This document shows positions 10,414 to 19,991 of a stretch of 64,000 bases of DNA, one piece after another; within the stretch, counting starts at the first letter, position 1; each line of letters starts with the position of its first letter. A program made the translations under genes and the position numbers. Source of the DNA: Phialemonium atrogriseum (Eukaryota; Ascomycota; Sordariomycetes; Cephalothecales; Cephalothecaceae); contig NW_026848179.1 in assembly GCF_030411735.1 (NCBI RefSeq), positions 124,001-188,000 of the forward strand. Reading direction: 5' to 3'. Below the pieces are notes generated by a model, which did not search any database, was not told where the DNA came from, and saw nothing but the letters and a program-made list of their open reading frames with translations.

Positions 10414-11063
10414 TCACGCAAGGCCGTCACTGAAGGCCCGGAGCTGGTTCCTGAGTTGCGCGTTGTCGCGCTCCAGATGTTCGACTTTAGCCTCGATCTC
10501 TTCCATCCGCTCCGAGGCCCCAACACTGAGCTCTTCCACGATCTTAACCAAGCGCCACAACCGCAAGACGATAACCAGCGACGCGATCTCCTCGACAATG
10601 CCGTGGACCAAAAGGTCGATGACGAAGCTCAAGAGGATGACGAAGCCGTCAAAGCAGTGGAACCAAGAGGCGAAGTACCTCGAGTGGCACATTTAGTGAC
10701 CGTCATGTAAAGACGCTGAAACAACGCCGTGGTAACTCACTGGAGACCAAAGGCCCAGACGGAGAGTGCGAGTTCAACGAGGAACAAGGAGCTGAAGACG
10801 AGACCTGCAACCTGGAAGCCATAGTGGGTCATGTTCACCCAGTCCTCGTTTCGCTGCCCCGTATCACATGCAATCAAGGTGACGAATATGTCGGCGAGAA
10901 TACCGGCAACATCTAGAGCCACGAGGCCCATGATCAAGTAGTGATTCTGCTTCGAGGACAAGTACTCCCGGGTCTGGACCCGACGACGAGCGGGGTTAGA
11001 GGTACTTCCGTCCTGATTGCTCCGTAGCAGCGGGACGCTTGCAGAACCATCGCCGTCTGCCAT
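10414..11063 (-). CDS. hv1: Voltage-gated proton channel, Hv1 family
   Basis: Exons 10741-11063 and 10414-10678 flank a 62-nt intron (10679-10740; donor GTGAGT, acceptor CGAG) and encode 195 residues. Four membrane segments form a lone voltage-sensor domain. S1 has LVALDVAGILAD, whose Asp aligns with the proton-selectivity Asp (D112 in human Hv1). S2 has an acidic LVELAL, and S3 has CFDGFVILLSFVID with two Asp. S4 has the hallmark LRLWRLVKI with the R-x-W-R signature, the third charge being Lys rather than Arg. A C-terminal coiled coil (EEIEAKVEHLERDNAQLRNQL) follows, as in dimeric Hv1. No pore domain is present. The ATG at 11063 is preferred for context; an in-frame ATG at 11126 is possible. 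It should carry voltage- and pH-gated H+ efflux at the plasma membrane or an internal membrane. Confidence 0.88.
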
Positions 11064-11989
11064 GCTCCCAACACGAATATCATGAAACAGTAAGCACCGT
11101 GAGCGTTGAAAAGAATTGCAGATCAATCGTCGGCGTCTAGGTAGCTAGGTGGGATATCCCGAGTTCGGTTGGTGGAGTTGAAACAACTTCAAAGAATACG
11201 ACGACATAGACACGTGAGTAGGTTGGTGTATGGTTTGGTTTGGGTCTGGATTTACCCCGCTTATTGGGACTTGAAGATGATTGAAGATGTTAAGTTATCG
11301 AAAAGTCCACAATGTCATCACAATAACAACGATTGTTTCATACCTTGACCCGACCTTGGCAGGAACGAGAATTAGTACGAAGCAGAGGCGCAGATCTGCC
11401 CTGTTTTCAGGGGACCGTTTTCAGATTAAAAAATACAAATCCGGAAGAAGTCGTGACGGTCGAGGAACACATGGTTTTCCTGGCGTACGGGCGACCTGGC
11501 GTCGAAATCAGCGAAGGAAGATCGGATGCTACGCATGCGGAGCAGAGGTCGTGTTTAACAGAGCAGCAAAATCACTCGGACAAACCCCCACAACCATGCA
11601 TTTTCAGCAGGTTATGATGTGACGCTGCTGGCATCACTGAACGCAATTGCGCTACTATTATCTGCCAGACGCTATGTCGCATTGCATGCTTCCCAGAGCC
11701 GCTTCCTAGAGCGAGATACACTCTCTTCATCCAGAACACCGATTCTATGATATATCGTTCCGTGTCAACGCCACGAATGCCCAATCCGCCCAACTCTATG
11801 CCCATTCCCAGTCGCTTCTCACCCCGTGCAATGCCCCCGTCGCGATGCCCATGATCCAGAGAGACATGACGTCAGAAAAGCTGCCAAAGAACGCCGTGTA
11901 AGGTGGGCTATTCATCGTCTCGTATGCACGTGCTTTCGTGCTCGTGCTCGTGCTCGTGTTGTGCTTGTGCTCGCCTTCGTCCCGTCATG
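11064..11989. other. Intergenic, nothing recognised
   Basis: This 926-bp stretch contains the Hv1 promoter and the 3' UTR of the next gene. A GTGCTCGT-like pyrimidine/purine alternation lies at about 11935-11970. No convincing ORF or RNA gene is present. Confidence 0.5.
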
Positions 11990-12709
11990 TCATGTGTGTC
12001 GACTCCGCTTGCCACCATTGCCGAACGGGTCTTTGCCAGAACCTAGGCTACCCAAGTCGAATATCTCGGCAAAGTTGATTTTCCGTTTCTGTCCAGCCCC
12101 TCGGCCCAGGTGGCTTGCTGATCTGGAGTTCGTCCGCGCACCGTTCCCATGCCGTGTTCTTGACGACCTGGACACGGGGGCGGCCGTAGCGCTGTGGGAG
12201 TCTGACAGGTCGAGGTTGGCCAGGTTGAGGTAGGGCGGGTAGGGATGCGATGACTGGAAATTGAATGTTTCTTGCGTGGGAACGACAATCTCAGGCTCGG
12301 GCTCCTCCGCTATTGTAGTGACAGGCTGGACCACGGGCGGTGCAGAGTCTCGCATAGTTGCCTCGTTCCGCAGGGCCGGTAGTTGTGTTGCGCTGGTCGA
12401 TCGGTGCGTCTCTGGCGACGATGCTGTCGTCTCGGCCTTCTCGACCTCGTCCTCACTCTCCATGCTCTGAGGCACCCCGTCCCGCCCCTCCAGCCGGTCG
12501 GTTAACCACCTCCGTACCCTCCGGCCTTCTCCATCACCCAAGCCGATGTTCTCTCTGTCGAGGAAGGATTGCAGGTCGTCGAGACAGTCCTGGTAGCCAT
12601 CTGTTCGAGCTTTGGTCTGCGCTGAAGCCGAGATTTTATACAGTTTTGTGACGGAGAGCGCGGCAGCCTTGAAGGCATCGAGCAGCTGCTCGGGCGGTTC
12701 GGCGCTCAT
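11990..12709 (-). CDS. HAPSTR1-like (DUF4588-type) conserved protein
   Basis: A single-exon frame of 239 residues. Residues 1-60 form a helical block with 'LLDAFKAAALSVTKLYK', then 'ARTDGYQDCLDDLQSFLD'. This matches the arrangement in the DUF4588 family, which includes human HAPSTR1/C16orf72: a helix of the 'F..AA.AVT.LYK' type, then a 'GYQ' helix. The remainder is Ser/Thr/Glu-rich and likely disordered. It ends in a basic region (GQKRKINFAEIFDLGSLGSG) and a KRSRHT tail that could act as a nuclear signal. HAPSTR1 works with the HECT ligase HUWE1 in stress responses, but a shared role in fungi is inference. The family call rests on remembered pattern similarity and is moderate. It is divergent from the ISWI gene, about 1.0 kb away. 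Confidence 0.6.
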   Translation of the reverse strand: MSAEPPEQLLDAFKAAALSVTKLYKISASAQTKARTDGYQDCLDDLQSFLDRENIGLGDGEGRRVRRWLTDRLEGRDGVPQSMESEDEVEKAETTASSPETHRSTSATQLPALRNEATMRDSAPPVVQPVTTIAEEPEPEIVVPTQETFNFQSSHPYPPYLNLANLDLSDSHSATAAPVSRSSRTRHGNGARTNSRSASHLGRGAGQKRKINFAEIFDLGSLGSGKDPFGNGGKRSRHT

Positions 12710-13711
12710 GATATTGCGTTGCTATGGAAGTTGTATGGGTGGACACACCGTATTCCAGCGAAAAAAGGCGTGCGGACCCCAATGTTCTTCTAGCCGAAAG
12801 TGTGCAGACGTCAAGAGGGCTTTTTGGGGCCGAAACAATTCAACCAAATTGTGGGTCAATAGGCGTATGGAAGAGGGTCGGTGACTAATAGGTGATGGCG
12901 GAAGTCACTCGCTGATGAGCCCTGCGCTTCTGGTAAGAAGTGTGATATATCGGGGAGTGAAAAATGGACTGCACCGTTGGCGAGAGAGTTGGGGAGTGTG
13001 ACACCCTTCGTGCCCTGGCCTTGTTGGGTTTGTCGATGATGTTGTTTCCTTTCTTCCTGGGCTGTTGCCACAGCCAAGGCTAGGTACTAACAGGTGGGGG
13101 TTTTCAGCCACAGTGATCTGTGCTGGTAGTGGCTTCCAACAGCTACTAGAACTGAGGAACAACCTAGGTACCGAGTACTCTCTCGAGTAAAATCCATAGG
13201 GTAACTTAGGTGGGAATATTTACAGGGGAAGTAATTAAACCACACTCTTTTTGCAATCCTCTATATTCTAATGCCAGCTGAGTATCGCAAGGCACCTGGA
13301 TGGCTAAATCGTGACGAACTCGGCAGGCAGTCAAACGGTAGGTAACGTGGTACTTGAGTAACGGACGGCTTAAAATTCATCCTTTCCGTTATCGATCCAT
13401 TCTGATTGGCCCATGCAGCTCAAAATGCTCCAAAGGGCTAATGTCTCGATTGCGCTATTCCCAATTTGGATGCGATTTCGTGTGAATGGATTTTTGGTTG
13501 TCTTCGACACGGAGAACCCACCACCAGACCACTTATCCTCCTCAAACAACACTCGCCAGGGCAGTCAGTCTTTTACCTCGCCATCAATCTCAGCAACAAG
13601 ATCTTGACCACCCCCAAATCTAAGCAGCGGCATCCAAAACAGTCCTTTCTAAACCGAAGACTGTGTTCGCGGCGCGTCTAAGTCGCGTTTAAGTGGAAAG
13701 CCGCGACAGAG
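12710..13711. promoter_or_regulatory. Divergent intergenic region, HAPSTR1-like gene / ISWI gene
   Basis: About 1.0 kb separates two divergent start codons. It contains copies of CTAGGTA/TACCTAG-type words (near 13080 and 13165), which recur in other non-coding parts of this window. No gene is visible. Confidence 0.45.
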
Positions 13712-16700
13712 ATGGCTTCCTCTCGCTCTCGCGCCAGCGGCAATGATACCGACGCGTCAATGCCCGACGCTCCAGAGCCCAGCCATCGCCCGGGAGATGA
13801 GATGGTACGCTTTCCCCGATATCCCCTGGATATGTCCATGTTCCTGCCGTGGGCTACTTCTACAAGGCTCTCGCTTCTGCTGACACTTAACTACCTGCCT
13901 AGGAGGTGGATGAGACCCCTGACTACACCGACTCCGATACCAACCCGAATACTACAGCCAGCAGTGTGGTAGGCGAACCGCTTAACGAAGGCCGAAAGCG
14001 GCGAACAGAGGCCAACGAGCTTCGGCGGAGCATCTTTGGCAAGAAGCATGATGCGCTAGGAGAATCTAAGGTGCGAGACTGGTTCGGACGCTGCGCAGAA
14101 AACGCCGTTTGAGTTATACTCAGCTACTCACACAACAGATTTATAGGAAGATGATACACTTCGAAGATTCAGATACCTTCTTGGCTTGACCGACCTGTTT
14201 CGCCACTTCATCGACACCAACCCCGATCCCAAGATCCGCGGCATCATACAAGAGATTGATCGTCAGAATGCTGAGGCCAAAAATAAGAAAGCCGTTAGTC
14301 GTCAAGGTGGCGCTACTAGTGACAGACGTCGCCGGACCGAGGCCGAGGAAGACGCTGAGCTGCTCAAAGATGAGAAGCGTGGAGGATCCGCAGAAATCGT
14401 CTTCCGGGACTCGCCTGCTTTCATCCAAGGCACCATGAGAGATTACCAAGTCGCCGGCCTGAATTGGCTCATCTCCCTCCACGAGAACGGCATTTCCGGA
14501 ATCCTCGCCGACGAGATGGGCCTCGGGAAGACCCTGCAGACTATCTCATTTCTGGGTTATCTCAGACATATGATGGGCACTACGGGGCCGCACCTGATCA
14601 CCGTTCCCAAATCCACGCTTGACAACTGGAAGAGAGAGTTTGCAAGGTGGACGCCCGAGGTCGATGTCCTTGTGCTACAAGGTGCCAAGGAGGAACGACA
14701 CCAACTCATCAACGAGCGCCTCATCGATGAGAAATTCGACGTCTGCATTACCAGTTATGAGATGATCCTCCGAGAGAAGGCGCATTTGAAGAAGTTTGCT
14801 TGGGAGTACATCATCATCGATGAGGCGCACCGAATCAAGAACGAAGAGTCTTCACTTTCCCAGGTCATTCGCCTCTTCAACTCCAGGAACCGGCTTCTCA
14901 TCACCGGCACCCCCCTGCAGAACAATCTGCATGAGTTGTGGGCCCTACTCAACTTCCTCCTTCCGGATGTCTTTGGTGACGCCGAGGCCTTTGACCAGTG
15001 GTTCTCTGGCCAAGATCGAGACCAGGACACGGTTGTTCAGCAACTCCATCGAGTCTTGCGGCCCTTCCTTCTTCGCCGTGTCAAGAGCGACGTTGAGAAG
15101 AGCTTGTTACCGAAGAAGGAGGTCAATGTATACATTGGCATGTCCGAGATGCAGGTTAAGTGGTATCAGAAGATCCTGGAGAAGGACATCGATGCCGTTA
15201 ACGGAGCTGGCGGGAAGCGGGAATCGAAAACGCGACTGCTCAACATCGTCATGCAGTTGCGCAAGTGCTGCAACCATCCGTACCTCTTCGAGGGTGCAGA
15301 GCCTGGCCCGCCATACACGACGGATGAGCATCTCGTCTACAACGCCGGAAAGATGGCTGTTCTCGACAAGCTCCTGAAGAGGTTAAAGCAGCAGGGCAGT
15401 AGAGTCCTGATCTTCTCCCAGATGAGCCGTCTCCTAGACATCCTCGAGGACTACTGCGTCTTCCGGCAGTACAAGTATTGCCGGATCGATGGTGGCACGG
15501 CTCATGAGGATCGTATCGCGGCCATTGACGAGTACAACAAGCCTGACTCGGAGAAGTTCGTCTTCCTCCTCACCACCCGAGCTGGAGGACTCGGCATCAA
15601 CCTCACTTCGGCCGATATCGTCATTTTGTACGACAGCGACTGGAACCCACAGGCCGATCTACAGGCTATGGATCGTGCTCACCGTATCGGCCAGACTAAG
15701 CAGGTTATCGTGTACCGCTTCGTCACGGACAATGCTATCGAGGAGAAGGTCCTGGAGCGAGCGGCGCAGAAGTTGCGCCTTGACCAGTTGGTTATCCAAC
15801 AGGGCCGCGCCCAAATCGCTGCCAAGGCAGCTGCGAACAAGGACGAACTACTGTCCATGATTCAACACGGCGCCGAGAAGGTCTTCCAGACGAGAGGCGC
15901 CACGGGAACACTCGCAGACAAGGGCGCCGAACTCAACGATGACGACATCGACAACATTCTTACAGCCGGTGAGAACCGTACTAAGGCACTGAATGCCAGG
16001 TACGAGAAGCTGGGAATCGACGATTTGCAGAAGTTCACGTCCGAGTCGGCTTACGAGTGGAACGGAGAAGATTTTGCCGCTCGGAAGAAGGATATTGCTG
16101 TCTCATGGATCAATCCTACCAAGCGTGAGCGAAAGGAGCAGATCTACTCGATCGACAAGTATTACAAGCAAGCATTGCAGACCGGAGGCCGTACAGCGGA
16201 CTCAAAGCCCAAGGCCCCTCGCGCGCCGAAACAGGTCCAGGCTCACGATTACCAGTTCTATCCGCCCAGGCTGCGCGATCTCTATGACCGCGAGACGGCT
16301 TACTACCGCAAGGAAATTGGCTACAAGGTGCCACTTGCAGATGGTGACGATGACAACCTGTCCGAGCGGGAGGCGGAGAGAGCTCTCGATCAACAGGAGA
16401 TTGACAGCGCGACGCCGTTGACTGAGGAGGAACAGGAAGAGAAGGAGAAGCTTGCCGTCCAGGGATTTGGTGATTGGAATCGTCGTGACTTCCAGCAGTT
16501 CATCAACGGCTCTGGACGCTACGGGCGACACGACTACGAGATGATCGCTCAAGAAGTCGACAACAAGACACCGGCCGAGGTTAAGATGTATGCCAAGGTC
16601 TTTTGGCAGCGATATAAGGAGATATCCGATTACAACAGGTACATCAAGGTGATTGAGGACGGCGAGGAGCGGATGCGGAAGATTGAGAACCAACGCAAGA

Positions 16701-17321
16701 TGCTGCGGAAGAAGATGTCACAGTACAGGGTCCCCATCCAGCAGCTCAAGATCAACTACTCGGTCTCGACCACCAACAAGAAGGTCTACACCGAGGAGGA
16801 GGACCGCTTCCTGCTCGTGCAGCTGGACAAACACGGCATTGATTCCGAGGGAATCTACGAGAAGATTCGCGACGAGATCCGCGAGAGCCCGCTCTTCCGC
16901 TTCGACTGGTTTTTCCTGAGCCGCACGCCCGTCGAGATAAGTCGCCGGTGCAACACGCTCCTCACCACGATCGTCAAGGAGTTCGAGGACGTGAACACGA
17001 CCAAGGCGAACGGCGCCGCCTGGAAGTCGAAGAGGGAGCCGGACGACGACGAGAACGACGAGGATAGCGTCCTCGGCATGGCTCCCACAAAGAAGAAGTC
17101 CAAGGCGGCTAACGGGGTCAAGGTGAGAGATGCCGATCACATCACGTTTGCGTCCGGGAATAAATTTATGCTAATCCATTTTGCTACAGAACAAGGCACT
17201 CGATAACGTCAAGTCGGGCACGGCGAGCAAGGCCAATTCCGCGGCCCCGTCACGGGCGTCGAGCGTCATGTCCAACCAGTCGAACGCTGGGAGCAAGAGT
17301 AAGAAGGGCAAGAAGAAATGA
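13712..17321 (+). CDS. iswi: ISWI-type chromatin remodeling ATPase
   Basis: Four exons (13712-13804, 13903-14070, 14147-17122, 17190-17321) encode 1122 residues. After an acidic N-terminus comes 'RFRYLLGLTDLFRHFI', the conserved ISWI AutoN-adjacent segment. The SNF2 ATPase follows: Walker A DEMGLGKT near residue 210, DEAH near 311, TGTPLQNNLHELWALLNFLLP, and motif VI DRAHRIGQ. A HAND domain comes next, then a SANT domain beginning GFGDWNRRDFQQFI near 861, and a SLIDE domain with YTEEEDRFLLVQLDKHG. The tail is a Lys-rich nuclear-type sequence (SKSKKGKKK) encoded by the last exon. ISWI enzymes slide and space nucleosomes using ATP. I cannot separate Isw1 from Isw2 class here. It converges on the eIF3i gene. 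Confidence 0.96.
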
Positions 17322-17973
17322 GTTTCATGTCGATTTGGCGGTGTGATTTGCGAGGCAATCGAGACGGGAGGTGCGAAATCGGGTTCGGGTCTCGATAAGC
17401 GAGGTAGTTTGTCATAGGACTAGGGGTGTCTCTACTCTGGTGCTCGACTCTCTGTGGCTCTGCAAGAAGAGGGGACCTGGTGTTTGTTTGGTTCTGGTGC
17501 GGTTTCTCAGAACAAGGAGTTGTTGATTTCATTTTTTACCGGTCGACCCTCGGCGATTACGGAGGGAAGGGGGCATCGTTATCGGGGCAGTCGGTAAAAT
17601 TGATCTTGTTTGTACAGGTCTCAACAGAAACAAAATCACGATAGCTTAAGAGAGTTCTTTAGGCTGCCCTTTTTTTATGAAGTGGACTGATAATGATTTG
17701 TGGTCTTGCAAAGTCATTGTGATATGGGCTTGATTACACATGCCAGAATCTACGATGGGTTTACCTAAAGCCCACCCCCTTTACCAAAGAGAAACCCCCT
17801 GCTGGATCAGAATTTTCCCTGGAAAAAAAGAAGAAAATAACGCCATGAGATAGAATGCCCACGCCTGGAAACAATGGGAGCCCACGAGCAATGAGCCCCC
17901 ACAGATAGAGAGAGAGAAGACACACAGACACACATGCAGCAACCACCCTCCCCCCAACAACCTCGACCGGACC
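17322..17973. other. Intergenic, convergent 3' ends
   Basis: These 652 bp hold the 3' UTRs of two convergent genes. Several homopolymeric T/A runs occur (for example 17671-17677 and 17823-17840), as expected near polyadenylation sites. No gene is visible. Confidence 0.5.
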
Positions 17974-19212
17974 TCACTGGGCCAATCGGTTCTGCCGTTC
18001 CCTCTCGACCTCGTAGGTGAAGTCGAAGTAGGCCTTGTCGAACTGGTGGAGGCGGACGTAGCCGTCCTCGCCGCCGCTGGCGTAGCCCTTGCCGGTGGGG
18101 TCGGCGGCGACGGTGTTGAGGGGGCCGAAGTGGCCGCGGACACGGCCGATCTCGTCCTCGAAGATCTTGTGATAGAAGCGGGCCTCAAACTTGCCCTGGC
18201 GGGCCGAAGTGCGGGTGACGTCCATAGCGGCCTGGCCACCGCCGAGGATGACGAAGTCCTTCTTGGGCGTGATGGTGGCACTGTTGAGGGAGGTATCGGA
18301 GACGTAGGTCTTAAGGACTTCGAGGTCGCGGGCCGAGATGAGCTGTCACGGGGGGTGGGGGGTTAGCGGGAACAGGCCTTGTTTGTGCATTTTGACTTTT
18401 TATATAGAGACGTAGGGTGGAGGGAATGGAGGGAGTTGGGGAAGGGAAGGAAGAGAAATGATAGGAGTGAGTGATGTGGACGGCTTACCTTTGCACTCTT
18501 ATCTTTGCATGCGGTGATGAAGTATGTCCGGTCCTGACCCCACTGAAGATCGGTAATCGCCATGTTCAGTTCGTGAATGGGGATGTTGATGAGCAGGTCG
18601 CCGGTCTTGGCGTCGTATTGCGAGACGGAGCCGTCCTCGTGTCCGGCAATGATGTACTTGCTCAGATAGCTCCACCCGGCAACAGTGGCCTTGCTCTCGT
18701 CGCAGACGATAGTGATGGCCTTCTCGTCGCTCTGCTCAGCCTCAACGTCGATTACGACGTCCAGCACCACAATGGTGCCTAGGTGGCCCATCCGCTTCTC
18801 GGTGACGCCCAGCAGCTTCGTCCCGTCCTCGTTAAACTCCACCCTCTTCACGGCGGTCGGGAACTCCCATGTCTTCAAGCACTTGCCCGACTTGATGTCC
18901 CAGAGGCGGATGGTGTTGTCGGCTGAGCCGCTCGCGATGATGGTCGAGGTGGGGTCGACATCGACGGTCCAGATGGCGCCTTGGTGGCCGTGGTAGGTGC
19001 CGAGACGCTCGCCGTTATGTGCGAACCACACACAGATATGCTGATCTTTAGCGGTGGAAAAAATCAAGTCGCCATCACGGTTGTATCTGTTGTTGCAGCG
19101 GCGCCATTAGTAGCCATTCTCTCCCTGGAGGTACTTTGCGGGGGGCTGGCGCATTTTCTTACTTGATCTGGGTGAGGGCTCTCTCATGGCCCGACAATAG
19201 AATGGGCCTCAT
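17974..19212 (-). CDS. tif34: Translation initiation factor eIF3 subunit i (Tif34)
   Basis: Three exons (19163-19212, 18489-19086, 17974-18342) with introns of 76 and 146 nt encode 338 residues. The first junction yields MRPILLSGHERALTQIKYNRDGD, the characteristic start of eIF3i. WD40 repeats follow: TYHGHQGAIWTVDVDP...SGSADNTIRLWDI, then further blades up to GPLNTVAADPTGKGYASGGEDGYVRLHQFD near the C-terminus. The short first exon carries only the start and 16 codons. eIF3i is a beta-propeller that binds eIF3b and eIF3g and helps scanning by the 43S complex in the cytoplasm. Its promoter region is shared with the divergent C1-THF synthase gene. Confidence 0.95.
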
Positions 19213-19991
19213 TTTTGCACTTTATATGCACCAGAAGGGGTGGTTTTGGTACGATGCCTGATATGTGCCTGTTGTCTCGGAAAGGCTTCGTTGCAAGGTC
19301 GATTTGTCGATTTGCACGAGCTGGTCTTGGTGGATTGAAATTTTTGCCGAGTTGTGCGTCTGGAGGCTCAAGGACGGGGAACTCATCGCGGGGCAGCCCC
19401 TCCCTCTCAGCCACAGGTTCACTGCATTGTGGCGGCGCTAGACTAGAAATACTTTAGTGTGACTAATGCTGCTGTGACTGGAGCCATCTCAACCATCATC
19501 ATGGCAACCCGAACCCTTCGTCGAAAGAACCTGGAACCAACCTAGCCCATTTTTGTTACTTAATCTGAACTGCCGTATTGTCAAAGCTCGACGCAGTAGG
19601 TACCCCTATACCTGCCTACATATTATTAATGGTGTCGGAAGGCGCGTCTGGCTCGGGGCTGCGGTTAACAATCTTAAACGCTCCGTTGCTCGATGTAGAA
19701 TAGACCAGCTGCTTTGCAACGTGGTGCGCATTGAGGTATATGGAGATTTGTCCTCCCATCACGGAATGCAGCATCGCACCGCACCTACGTAGCGAACTTG
19801 TCGATATTTTTCAGGCCCACATTACCTAAGTCTCTCTCTCTCTAGGCCCAAGTTGAGTGTTGAGTCAGAGTCTCTTTGGTCTTACGCAGTAACACAGCAC
19901 TACTTCCTGTAAACGGCCCCCTGTGGGGCGACTTGGGGAAAAAGGTATGACTCTCTCAGCCATCGCCAATGGATCTTCACATGCAGGTTGG
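19213..19991. promoter_or_regulatory. Divergent intergenic region, tif34 / C1-THF synthase
   Basis: A 779-bp stretch between two divergent start codons. It contains a CT-repeat near 19831-19843 and several TACC/GGTA words. A possible 42-nt 5'-UTR intron (GTATGA at 19945 to CAG at 19986) lies just before the downstream ATG; an in-frame ATG at 19947 would be inside it. Confidence 0.45.
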
